In this document: in pieces, positions 48,458 to 56,966 of the stretch | Numbering within the stretch: position 1 is the stretch's first letter | Layout: every line of letters begins with the position of its first letter | Assembly (NCBI GenBank): GCA_026707585.1 | Contig: JAPOWQ010000029.1 | Location: 105,151 to 169,150 of the forward strand | Length of the DNA stretch: 64,000 nt | Source: Chloroflexota bacterium | GTDB taxonomy: Bacteria > Chloroflexota > UBA11872 | Direction of reading: 5' to 3' | The notes under the pieces: generated by a model | The model's database searches: none | The model's input: the letters and a program-made list of their open reading frames with translations, nothing else | What the model was told of the DNA's origin: nothing | Program-made: the position numbers and the translations under genes

Positions 48458-48487
48458 TTGACAACTGACGGCGGGTATACATACTAG
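48458..48487 (+). promoter_or_regulatory. Promoter candidate for the repeat-protein gene
   Basis: TTGACA (48458-48463), 18-nt spacer, TACTAG (48482-48487), within an AT-richer gap (48352-48674) that holds no gene. The transcript would have a leader of about 180 nt containing CGTAAG and CTTAG half-sites like those before ferritin. Confidence 0.5.
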
Positions 48488-48674
48488 CGTACAACTGATC
48501 CAGCGAGAGATTTGTGACGACTTTAAGAGCAGTCTCAGATAGTTCAGAAACTCTCCCTAAGAGTCTATATGTGCTATCCGTAAGAAGTGATCTTAGGCGA
48601 TGCTAACTCTTTCTCCAAGCGTGGGTGAACATGCCGCCACGCGCGAGAATTCCTGAGCGAGGGGGACAGATTCG

Positions 48675-49934
48675 ATGGTGAATGCGAGTGAATCACGGGC
48701 GCGGCAAGGGATCACCAGGTGGGAGCGGGTCCGCCTGTGCCTCGCGGCCATCGGCGCCGCCGGCCTGACGTTCGCCGGTCCAGCGACGGCCTTGCGGGCC
48801 TTGGACTGCGTAGGGACGCCGATCAGCGGCGGCTGCCTGTTCACCAATACCGGCGGGGACACCGCCGATCCAAACGACGGGTATGCGGTGACCAACGCTG
48901 ACGGCGTGCCCATGTGGGATTTCGTACGCGAGCAGAGTGCGGAGGCCATTGGGTATCCGATCAGCCAGCGCTGGCTTGATGGCCCCTTCACGCTGCAGGC
49001 GTTTCAGAAGGTAATCCTGCAGTGGGACCCGGCGCGGCAGCGCATGAACTTCCTCAACACGCTGGACGTACTTGCCAATCGCTTCCCACACGTAGAGCTG
49101 CCCAACGTGCCAGCGCACCAGGTGCTGCCGGAGGACGCCGGTGCGGATTTCGCGACGGTAGTCCAGAACCACCTGGCGATTCTTGACCGGAACCCGGTGA
49201 TACGAGCGCGGTTCCTGAGCGAGCCTGACTGGCTGAATCTCTACGGGCTGCCTATTCGATATGAGGAGCGCGAAGTTGACGGGAGTCCCCAGGGGCTGCA
49301 ATTGCTCCGCGCGCAACGGGCCGTGTTCGCCGTCTGGAACGTGCCCGCACCGGGAACGACGCTGGGCGAGATCGTTCTTCAGAATCTGCCCGACAAGGTG
49401 AAGCAACTCGGCAACGTGATCGTTCAGGACAATGCCGAGGCTCCGATCGCTCCGCAGCAGTTGAACGCGTTTGTGCCCCAGCAGGCGTATCGGCGCTCAA
49501 GCGAGGACGACGACCGAGGCGATGACGAACGGGATGCCAGCAGTGGTCCGCCGGGAACGGACGACGACGGCTTCGACACCACGGCGAATACCGACCGCGA
49601 CGGCTTCGACACCACGGCGAATACCGACCACGACGGCTTCGACACGACGGCGAATACTGATCGAGATGGCTATGACACGACGGCCAATACCGATCGTGAT
49701 GACTTCGACACGACCGGAAACACCGACCGCGACGGCTTCGATACGACGGCCAATACCGACCACGATGATTTCGACACGACCGCGAATACCGATCGTGACG
49801 GGTTTGATACCACGAACAACACCGACCGCGACGGCTTCGACACCACCAACAACACCGATAATGACGGGTTCGACACGACAGGCAACGAGACCGAGGACAC
49901 CGAGGACACCGACGACACTGACGACAGCGACTAG
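48675..49934 (+). CDS. Exported protein with Asp-rich 11-residue repeats
   Basis: 419 residues. A signal peptide is likely (basic start, hydrophobic LCLAAIGAAGLTFAGPATA, cleavage near 40). A central domain (about 45-270) contains FVREQSAEAIGYPISQRW and LQAFQKVILQWDPARQRMNF, reminiscent of LGFP-like surface modules of Chloroflexota; that comparison is tentative. Residues 296-405 are ten near-identical 11-residue units (DRDGFDTTANT), then an acidic tail rich in Glu/Asp/Thr. The unit resembles the DxDxDGxxD calcium loops of thrombospondin type-3 and dockerin repeats. Secretion with calcium-dependent folding is inferred. The downstream kinase starts 3 bp after the stop. Confidence 0.75.
   Translation: MVNASESRARQGITRWERVRLCLAAIGAAGLTFAGPATALRALDCVGTPISGGCLFTNTGGDTADPNDGYAVTNADGVPMWDFVREQSAEAIGYPISQRWLDGPFTLQAFQKVILQWDPARQRMNFLNTLDVLANRFPHVELPNVPAHQVLPEDAGADFATVVQNHLAILDRNPVIRARFLSEPDWLNLYGLPIRYEEREVDGSPQGLQLLRAQRAVFAVWNVPAPGTTLGEIVLQNLPDKVKQLGNVIVQDNAEAPIAPQQLNAFVPQQAYRRSSEDDDRGDDERDASSGPPGTDDDGFDTTANTDRDGFDTTANTDHDGFDTTANTDRDGYDTTANTDRDDFDTTGNTDRDGFDTTANTDHDDFDTTANTDRDGFDTTNNTDRDGFDTTNNTDNDGFDTTGNETEDTEDTDDTDDSD
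49560..49889 (+). repeat. Ten tandem 33-bp repeats
   Basis: Ten consecutive 33-bp units in frame, encoding variants of DRDGFDTTANT. Codon choice varies between units (for example GAC/GAT, ACC/ACG) while the amino acids are kept, so the array is old and under selection for the protein. Confidence 0.9.
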
Positions 49935-49937
49935 GCG

Positions 49938-51161
49938 GTGAGTACCGTCGCGGCAACCAGGATTCCCCTGGAACCGCAGGTTGAGTTTCCGATTGACCCG
50001 GGCCTGGAGGAGCTGTCCCGGGCGTTCGATGGCGACTGGATCTGGTGCAGGTACAGCGAGGTGTTTGGACAGCCGGCGCAGCGCCCGCGGGTCATCCGGA
50101 TACGGCAGTTCAGCCACACGCCTGGACGCGGGGCCATCGTGGGATTGGTCCTGATCTGGGAGGCCGATGCCTACCTGCCACCCGTTGAAATCAGCCTCAG
50201 ACTGGTCCGCGGACGACCGGCAGAAATCTCACGCTATCCGGACGATCATGCGTTGCCCGGACTGGCCGCCGCGGCGCGTCCCGATTCAGCCCTCGGGCTC
50301 GTGAATCGATTCGTGCTGACCGTACCCGCTCGCCGAATCAGCGTCGATGCGGTGCGCTATCGCCCTGGCAGTCGAGCTGTGCTGCGGCACACCATCGGCA
50401 AGGTGACGCTGTACGTGCGAGTCGTGCGGCCACCGTCCGCGTCCGTCCTGGTCTCGGCATCCGACCGCATCGCCCGCTCAGCCTTTGTTGCGCCACGGCT
50501 CGCCGGGCACTGGAACAGTGGCGGAGTTGTGTGGTTCTCGAGAATCCCCGGACGCAATGTGCGACGGCACATCAGGAGAGGCGGGAAAACGGATTCTCAT
50601 CTGATCCTGGACGGGCTGGAGAGCCTGTGGGAAGGGTCGCACGATGCACCAGCGGGCCGGGCCTTTAGCCTGAAGCGGCGCTATGTCCAGGCCAAGCGAA
50701 TCCTGGGTCACGCCACTCGCGGCGACCATGACCTGCGGGAATCCCTGCGTACCGCCATGAGACGGCTCGATCCGTTTGTGGAATCGTGGCGACCGTCTGG
50801 CACGGCGCACAACGACTTTTACGACGACCAGATGCTGGAGTTGCCGGGCGGCCGGATTGCGCTCGTGGACTTTGAAGAAATCGGGCCGGGCGACCCGATG
50901 CTGGACGTCGGCAACTTTCTCGCGCATTTGCGGATCCAGGCGCGCCTTGGAAGCGACAGAGTCTCGGAAGCCACCGGCCCCTACCACGCCGCATTTCGCG
51001 GCGCCAGTCTGGACCGCTTGCCCTGGGACGAGCGGGAGCTCGATCTGCGCGAAGCGGTCTGCCTCTTCAGAATCTGTACCAGCACGATTCGCCATATCAG
51101 CCCCAGCTGGCGGGGACGCCTGGCCGCGGGGCTGTCGCTGGTGAACGAGGTGTTGGCCTAG
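49938..51161 (+). CDS. APH-fold phosphotransferase
   Basis: 407 residues from GTG. The C-lobe has the catalytic loop GTAHNDFYDDQML (Brenner-type HxD...N with Gln in place of Asn) and the metal-binding IALVDFEEIGPGDPMLDVGNFL. This is the aminoglycoside/choline/maltokinase-like kinase fold. The N-lobe (about 120-200) includes VDAVRYRPGSRAVLRHTI, where a Lys/Arg would contact ATP. Substrate unknown; sugar kinases such as maltokinase are possible. The 3-bp spacing couples it to the repeat protein, an odd pairing. Confidence 0.75.
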   Translation: MSTVAATRIPLEPQVEFPIDPGLEELSRAFDGDWIWCRYSEVFGQPAQRPRVIRIRQFSHTPGRGAIVGLVLIWEADAYLPPVEISLRLVRGRPAEISRYPDDHALPGLAAAARPDSALGLVNRFVLTVPARRISVDAVRYRPGSRAVLRHTIGKVTLYVRVVRPPSASVLVSASDRIARSAFVAPRLAGHWNSGGVVWFSRIPGRNVRRHIRRGGKTDSHLILDGLESLWEGSHDAPAGRAFSLKRRYVQAKRILGHATRGDHDLRESLRTAMRRLDPFVESWRPSGTAHNDFYDDQMLELPGGRIALVDFEEIGPGDPMLDVGNFLAHLRIQARLGSDRVSEATGPYHAAFRGASLDRLPWDERELDLREAVCLFRICTSTIRHISPSWRGRLAAGLSLVNEVLA

Positions 51162-51231
51162 GCAGTGATTGGCGGGTTCCGGCGGACTGCCGGCTCGCTG
51201 ATCTGGCGATCGCACGCACCGCTGGCGCGAC

Positions 51232-52104
51232 CTAAAGGTTGACGATGACCATGCCGGCGAGGGCGGCGGCGACGCCGGCCCAGACGATGGGGCCGTGGCG
51301 TTCGTGCCAAACGATGACGCCGGCGGCGGTGGTGAGGAGCACCGAGGCGGAAGTCTGGATGGGGAAGGCGATGGTGCCGGGGATGACTTCGAGGGCAGCC
51401 ACCAGGAAGGCCAGCTGAATGACGTTGCAGCAGCCCATCGCGGCGCCGGTGGCCAGCGGTCCGGGGGTGGCGAGGCTCTGGCGCAGCGGGGGCGTTCGGG
51501 CCTGGAATCGTCGTCGCACGGCGAAGATGGCAAGGGCCACGGGCACGGAAACCAGGAACGAGAACATCACAAAGTCCGGCGCGCGGTCTGGCGTGGAGAG
51601 TTCGTTAAACGCCTTGGAGGCCGTCAGCCCGGCGCCGGTGACGAACATCATGAGCGCGACCGAGGGCCAGTACCAGCGTGAACGCGGCCCGCGCACAGCG
51701 GAGCGAGGACCGACAAGTAGCGGGATGGAGATCAACATGAGCAGCAGGCCGCCGATGGCCGCGGCGCTGGGTCGCTCGCCGAAGAAGACGATGGCCGAGA
51801 GCGTGGGGACCACGACGGTCAGGCGCAGCACGATGAAGGTGACGCCGACGCCCGAACGCACGAGCAGCAGGTAGACGCCAATCATGGTGGCGGCGTATTG
51901 GAAGCCCTGGACGGCGCCGAAGATGAGCGTTGGGGCGTCGAAGTCCCAGCCGCCGCGCAGGAGTGCCCAGAGCGATGCCAGCACGGCCGCCAGGGTGTAG
52001 TTAACGCCGGCTACGAGGAAATAGTCGTAACGCCGAAACTGGGCCACGCGTGTGCTGAGCGCGAAGCCGACGTTGAAGACGATGTGGAGCGCGAGCAGGG
52101 CCAT
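51232..52104 (-). CDS. EamA/DMT-superfamily transporter
   Basis: 290 residues, about ten transmembrane helices in two five-helix repeats. LLVRSGVGVTFIVLRLTVVV and IVFFGERPSAAAIGGLLLML in the first half, and GTIAFPIQTSASVLLTTAAG and VIVWHERHGPIVWAGVAAAL in the second, carry the GE..S... EamA signature (second copy HERHG). Exports or imports small metabolites; substrate unknown. Divergent from the FAH-family gene with a 212-bp gap. Confidence 0.85.
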   Translation of the reverse strand: MALLALHIVFNVGFALSTRVAQFRRYDYFLVAGVNYTLAAVLASLWALLRGGWDFDAPTLIFGAVQGFQYAATMIGVYLLLVRSGVGVTFIVLRLTVVVPTLSAIVFFGERPSAAAIGGLLLMLISIPLLVGPRSAVRGPRSRWYWPSVALMMFVTGAGLTASKAFNELSTPDRAPDFVMFSFLVSVPVALAIFAVRRRFQARTPPLRQSLATPGPLATGAAMGCCNVIQLAFLVAALEVIPGTIAFPIQTSASVLLTTAAGVIVWHERHGPIVWAGVAAALAGMVIVNL

Positions 52105-52316
52105 GCCAAGGGCGCATGATCAGGGCGTGCGGCACGGCTGGCAATTCCAGGGCGACGGCCTATCCGTGCGTTGCGGCGCGGCGCCACCCGCTGGCGACGG
52201 ACGCTGCGACCGTAGGCGCGCCTCGCTTGCGCGCACGCGGGCAAGCGGCACGATTACCGGATGGGGTAGGGTTCGGCACGGCCAGACGGCGCCGCGGTCG
52301 GCCGGGGAGGAGAGCA

Positions 52317-53141
52317 ATGAAGATTGCCCGCTATGCCACGAATGCCGGTCCGGCTTTCGGCTCGCTGAACGAGGACGGAGCTGTCTACGCGATCAGCGGG
52401 GATATTTTTGGCGAATTTGATGTGGGTGCGCGAGTCGCGGACGTGGATGACCTGGAGCTGCTGGCGCCAATCGACCCGCCCAAGCTGATTGGGGTTGGCG
52501 GAAACTACCTGGCCCACTTGGAGGAAGGCGGCGACGATGCGTTTGTGCCGCAGTTCCCGATGGTCTTTCAGCTCCCGTCCACGTCCCTAATCGGCCCGGG
52601 CGATCCCATCGTGATTCCCGACAAGGCCGGCTTCGCGCACGCCGTCAACAACCGTGATCTGCAGGACGAACCGTTCCGGCCCGTTGACTACGAGTCCGAG
52701 TTGGTTGCCGTGATCGGCAAGCCGTGCCACCGCATCAGCCCGGATGCAGCGCTGGACTATGTACTGGGCTACAGCTGCGGCAACGACGTGAGCGCGCGTC
52801 CGCTGCAATTGGCCGAGATGGCCACGGGCGTGCTGATGCTGGGGAAGGGCCTGGAGACGTTCAAGCCGCTCGGTCCGGTGATTGCGACAGACCTCGATCC
52901 GACGAATCTGAGGCTGCGTGGACGCCACAACGGCGTGGTAACCCAGGATACGAACACGTCGGATCTGCTCTTCAGCGTCGCTTCGTTGGTGACCTACCTG
53001 GCGCAGGCGATCCGCCTCGAGCCCGGCGACTGCATCTACACGGGCACGCCGTCCGGCGGCGGATCACTCGAGCCGGGAGACACCATCGAGGTCGATATTG
53101 ACGGCATCGGTGTGCTGAGCAATCCGGTGGTTGCGGGCTAG
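52317..53141 (+). CDS. Fumarylacetoacetate hydrolase-family protein
   Basis: 274 residues from ATG 52317 with a GGGGAGGAGAG site. The FAH beta-fold has metal ligands in VDYESELVAVIGK (ExE) and downstream CGNDVSARPLQ (Asp). GKGLETFKPLGP and IYTGTPSGGGSLEPGD are the conserved second half. Members hydrolyse C-C bonds or act as 2-keto-3-deoxy sugar-acid dehydratases/hydrolases. Beside an enolase-superfamily gene, the latter type of substrate is likely. Confidence 0.88.
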   Translation: MKIARYATNAGPAFGSLNEDGAVYAISGDIFGEFDVGARVADVDDLELLAPIDPPKLIGVGGNYLAHLEEGGDDAFVPQFPMVFQLPSTSLIGPGDPIVIPDKAGFAHAVNNRDLQDEPFRPVDYESELVAVIGKPCHRISPDAALDYVLGYSCGNDVSARPLQLAEMATGVLMLGKGLETFKPLGPVIATDLDPTNLRLRGRHNGVVTQDTNTSDLLFSVASLVTYLAQAIRLEPGDCIYTGTPSGGGSLEPGDTIEVDIDGIGVLSNPVVAG

Positions 53142-53153
53142 CGAGCGGAAGGG

Positions 53154-54254
53154 CTAGGACCGGCTCCCGTCCACCCGCCGTTCAGCCAGCCAGTCCTCCC
53201 GGTATTCGAGGCCAAAACCGGGGCGGTCGGGGACTTGGACCATGCCGTCGACAATGCGAATCGGTTCGACCCAGCAGTCGTCGTGGGTCGTACCGCTGGC
53301 TTCCAGGTAGATGCTGTTGGTCATGGCGGCGAGAAGCTGGCAGTTGTGCTGCCAGCCGCCGTGGGTGGCGATGCGGACGTTGTAGGCATCGGCCAGGGCG
53401 GCCGTTTCCATGACTTCCATTACGCCTCCGGCGCGGCGCGCGTCCGGCTGCAGGATGTCCACGCCCCGCTTCTCAAGTAAGTCCAGCACGGCGTACTTGC
53501 CGTAGATGTTCTCACCGGTGGCGATGGGGACATTGACGGCGGCGCGCAACTCGCCGTATTCGGTGTTCATCCAGGGGCGCAGCGGCTCCTCGTACCAGAA
53601 GATGTCGTAAGGCTCGTAGGCGTTCCCGCGACGAATGGCTTCGTCCACGGGGTGGATCTGGTTGGCGTCCACCATGACGTGGACGTCCGGGCCGAGCGCG
53701 TTCCGAACGGCTTCAAGGCGGCGCAGGTCGTCGGCCAGGTCAGGCGCACCGACCTTGACCTTGACGGCTCGGTAGCCCGCATCGATGGCGCGCTGGCACC
53801 GGGCAACCAGTTCGTCAACCGGGAAGTTGAGCCAGCCGACCATGCCGTAGGCCGGAATCTCGGTCCGATACTGGCCGAGCAACTGCGCAACCGACGCGTC
53901 ACGCGCTTTGCCCAGGATGTCCCACACGCAGTAATCGATAACTGAAATTCCAAAGACCCCAAGCCCGCTGACGCCGTAATACTCGGTCTGGTCGAACAAG
54001 TGGCGGCGCAGGCGGCGGGGCATGGAGGCGTCCTGGCCGACGACGAGTTTGCGCATCTCCACTTCGAAGAGTTGGCGAGTGACGTCGCCGCCGTAGCCGG
54101 AGATGCTGAGGCTGAAGGTGCCGTAGATGCCGCTTTCGGTGTGCAGGCGCACGACGAGGTCGCGGCCGGACGCGATGCGGTGGATGGAGTCCTCGATGAT
54201 GCGTGGCGGTCCCGGCTGCTGGATTACGATCGTTTCGAGTTCGGTGATTCGCAT
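53154..54254 (-). CDS. Mandelate racemase/muconate lactonizing enzyme-family dehydratase
   Basis: 366 residues, enolase superfamily. Capping domain 1-~120; barrel with Lys acid/base in AVKVKVGAP (KxK, about 166), metal ligands in MVDANQ (Asp about 195), WYEEPL (Glu about 221) and TGENIY (Glu about 247). The His-Asp dyad is QPDARRAGGV and ATHGGWQHN. This is the MR-subgroup pattern of acid-sugar dehydratases (gluconate, galactonate, fuconate types). It converges with the FAH gene, and together they suggest acid-sugar breakdown. Specificity is unresolved. Confidence 0.9.
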   Translation of the reverse strand: MRITELETIVIQQPGPPRIIEDSIHRIASGRDLVVRLHTESGIYGTFSLSISGYGGDVTRQLFEVEMRKLVVGQDASMPRRLRRHLFDQTEYYGVSGLGVFGISVIDYCVWDILGKARDASVAQLLGQYRTEIPAYGMVGWLNFPVDELVARCQRAIDAGYRAVKVKVGAPDLADDLRRLEAVRNALGPDVHVMVDANQIHPVDEAIRRGNAYEPYDIFWYEEPLRPWMNTEYGELRAAVNVPIATGENIYGKYAVLDLLEKRGVDILQPDARRAGGVMEVMETAALADAYNVRIATHGGWQHNCQLLAAMTNSIYLEASGTTHDDCWVEPIRIVDGMVQVPDRPGFGLEYREDWLAERRVDGSRS

Positions 54255-54445
54255 GTGACCTCGCCATTTCTCAAGTTGCAGGCGAATCGGCGACTGGTGA
54301 GTTCAGGCAGTCTAGTTGCTTGGCCTGGCCACCATGTCGGCAATGCCATGGTCGCGGCCATTACGGCTGCTCGCGCGGTGGCGCGGCCGAAACGGGCCAA
54401 AGCCGCGTGCAACGATGTGCCGGCGTTTGGAGTGGAGGCGCAACC

Positions 54446-55477
54446 GTGCCTGCAATTGATGTCCCGAGGGTCTCGTTCATAAGTTCGGGCCAGGTTTCGA
54501 TTGACAGCGTGCGGGTGACCGATCCCGCGCCCAACCAGATTCGCGTTCGCACGACGCAGTCGCTGATTAGCGCCGGGTCCGAGCGCAACAGCTTCGAGTC
54601 GTCAACCGTCGAACCCCGATCACCGGGCTATTCCAGCGTTGGTGTCCTCGACGCGGTAGGTCGGCAGGTTGACGGCTATCGCGAAGGGGATCGGGTGTAT
54701 GCCACCTGTCCGCATCAAGGCGCACATCTGGTGGAGGTGGATACGCCGCGGGTGGTCGATGGGAAGGAGCATTACCCGCCGCCCAGGGTCCCCGACTCCG
54801 TGACCGACGTGCAGGCCACATTCTTGTCGCTGTGTGACGTGGCCCTGCACGGCGTACGGCGAGGGCGTCCCTACATTGGCGACTCGGTGGCGGTATTCGG
54901 ACAGGGCGTGGTAGGACAGCTCGTGACACAGTTCGCGCAGATGGTGACCCCATATCCCCTGATCGCCGTGGACCTGGTGGACGAACGGTTGGCACTGGCT
55001 CGGCGAAGCGGCGCCACGCATACCGTGAACGCAAGCCGCGAGAATTCAGTGGATCGCGTGATCGAATTGACGGGCGGCGAAGGGGCACGGGTCGTGTTCA
55101 TGGTCACCCGCACGCCGGCGATCCTGCCGGATTGCATGCGCGCTACGGCGGCAGGCGGGACCGTGACCCTAACGGGCAGCCCACCCGGCGCCGTGCAAGT
55201 CCGTCTCCAGGAGGAACTCCTGCGCAAGGAGTTGACGATCACCGGCACCTATCAGACGCGGCTGTATCCGCTCGTTGCGTACCACATGCAACGCTGGACG
55301 CGGCCGGCGAATCGCGCCTACATCTATGAACTCATGGGCCGGGGCGGCCTGGCCGTGGATCACCTGGTGTCGCACCACGTGCCCTACACGGAGGCCCAGG
55401 ACATGTACGCCATGATCGCGCGAGGCCCTGTCGGTTGGACCGGCATCGTCTTGGACTGGACCGAAGCCTCGGACTAG
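54446..55477 (+). CDS. MDR-superfamily dehydrogenase (zinc-free type)
   Basis: 343 residues from GTG 54446 with GTGGAGG upstream. GroES-like domain with IRVRTTQSLISAGSERN, where zinc-type enzymes have a Cys; PGYSSVGVLDAVGRQV and YREGDRVYATCPHQ follow. The Rossmann domain has VAVFGQGVVGQLVTQFAQM. The absent zinc cysteines resemble SAGTE-type oxidoreductases often paired with Gfo/Idh proteins. A Gfo/Idh gene is the next, convergent, neighbour. Confidence 0.8.
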   Translation: MPAIDVPRVSFISSGQVSIDSVRVTDPAPNQIRVRTTQSLISAGSERNSFESSTVEPRSPGYSSVGVLDAVGRQVDGYREGDRVYATCPHQGAHLVEVDTPRVVDGKEHYPPPRVPDSVTDVQATFLSLCDVALHGVRRGRPYIGDSVAVFGQGVVGQLVTQFAQMVTPYPLIAVDLVDERLALARRSGATHTVNASRENSVDRVIELTGGEGARVVFMVTRTPAILPDCMRATAAGGTVTLTGSPPGAVQVRLQEELLRKELTITGTYQTRLYPLVAYHMQRWTRPANRAYIYELMGRGGLAVDHLVSHHVPYTEAQDMYAMIARGPVGWTGIVLDWTEASD

Positions 55478-55527
55478 CCATGACGGGCGGCGGCCGCCAT
55501 GAGGCGCGGCCGCCGCCGGCGTAGGTC

Positions 55528-56820
55528 TTATCCGTCGGCAGGCAGGCGCGGCATCCAGTCGGGCCGGGGGAGCCGGCCCTCGAAGCTGTAGTAGGGGTCG
55601 TCGCGATCGAGCGGCAGTTGAACGGTTGAGGCGGTGGCAGCGGACTTGTAGATGGCCCGCGTGAGTTCGACGTGCTGCCGCGCAATGGTCTGGGGGAACG
55701 GGATCGGCCGACCCTCAAGAACGCAGCTGGCCCAGAGCCGGCTCTGGTGGAGCTGGCTGGGGGCCTCCGGAAGATCCTCGAGTCCTTCGCCCAGGGCTTC
55801 CAATTCGGCTTCCACGCCCGGAGTGTTGGTGGAACCGAACGAGAGCGTGTGCTTGAACACGCTTTCGCGGCCGGTGTTCAGCAGCACCGTGGGTTGCCCC
55901 CAGCCCAGATGTTCGTGCGTCACGACCATGGAGGCGTTTTGGCCAACGAACTCCCAGCGTGTCTGCTCGGTTCGGGGATGCTCGTGATGCAACAAGGAGC
56001 CCTGGATGATCCCCACTGCGCCGTTGGCGTAGCGGACGAGGGCCAGGCTGTAGCTGTCGTGCTCGATTTCGCGCAGGAATCCGCCGGAGTATGCCGTCAC
56101 TTCAACGATGGGCGAGCCAAGGGCAAAAAGGAACGGCTCGATGACGTAGCGGCCGTGGTGGAACACCGCGCCGCCGCCCTCCGTGTCGAATTTTCCGTGC
56201 CAGCCGCCCATGTAGTAGGACTGCTGGTGGTACCAGTTGATCTCCAGCTTGGCCACGGCCAGCGGACCCATAAGGCCACTGGCGATTGCGCGCCGGGCGT
56301 GCTGCAGGCCTCGGGTATAGCGGCCACCGCATTGCGAGGCGTAGGTGATGCCGGCCTCCGCGACGGCGGCCAGGATCTCGTCCGCTTCTTGCACGCTCTT
56401 GGCCATCGGGCCTTCCGTGAATACGTGCTTGCCGGCTCGTGCGGCGGCGACCACCGGGACGCCCCGGATGGGCGGCGTGGTGAGCACGGCGACGGCGTCG
56501 ATCTCGGGATCGCTGAGGAGCGCCTCGTGCCCGTCGTACGTGCGGATGTCGTTGTCGGCCGCGGCCTGGGCATGCACAGCCATTTGCCGGGCTGCTTCGC
56601 GCGATTCATCGTCCCGGGCGTTGATGGCCAGGGCGCGCTGGCGGGCGGCCTCAGCGGTGTAGGCCTCGTGGATGGCCTGGGCGCGGTCTTCGGCCAGATT
56701 GGGATAGAGATCGGCCGTGGCCACGACCTGGGCCAGGTCGGTCATGCCCGCGTAGATGTCGGTGTAGAGCCGAGAGATTCCGCCGCAGCCGATGAATCCG
56801 ACTTTGAGCTTTCGGTCCAT
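55528..56820 (-). CDS. Gfo/Idh/MocA family oxidoreductase
   Basis: 430 residues, longer than the ~340 usual because of an inserted helical stretch near 50-80 (ARQRALAINARDDESREAAR). KVGFIGCGGISRLYTDIYAG is the cofactor loop. VLTTPPIRGVPVVAAA and HVFTEGPMAKSVQEADE hold an EGP in place of EKP, so the catalytic Lys of the usual EKP motif is missing. YMGGWHGKFDTEGGGAVFHHGRYVIEP carries the conserved His. An altered or non-redox role is possible. Confidence 0.82.
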   Translation of the reverse strand: MDRKLKVGFIGCGGISRLYTDIYAGMTDLAQVVATADLYPNLAEDRAQAIHEAYTAEAARQRALAINARDDESREAARQMAVHAQAAADNDIRTYDGHEALLSDPEIDAVAVLTTPPIRGVPVVAAARAGKHVFTEGPMAKSVQEADEILAAVAEAGITYASQCGGRYTRGLQHARRAIASGLMGPLAVAKLEINWYHQQSYYMGGWHGKFDTEGGGAVFHHGRYVIEPFLFALGSPIVEVTAYSGGFLREIEHDSYSLALVRYANGAVGIIQGSLLHHEHPRTEQTRWEFVGQNASMVVTHEHLGWGQPTVLLNTGRESVFKHTLSFGSTNTPGVEAELEALGEGLEDLPEAPSQLHQSRLWASCVLEGRPIPFPQTIARQHVELTRAIYKSAATASTVQLPLDRDDPYYSFEGRLPRPDWMPRLPADG

Positions 56821-56966
56821 GTTTCTGCGCTCCCGCCGGTGGGTTAGCGCGGATGGTAAACGAAATGGCGACTCTGGTGGCCGACGCGAGGCGCGCGACG
56901 GCGCGGGGGCGTAGCATGCCAGTCACACTGCGTGCGGCCGGAGCGGCGGCGGAAGGAGCCTCAGGC

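Noticed and set aside
47230..48503. 13-bp repeat acaactgatccag at about 47226 and 48491
   Set aside because: A direct repeat this short is expected by chance several times in 64 kb and has no associated structure.
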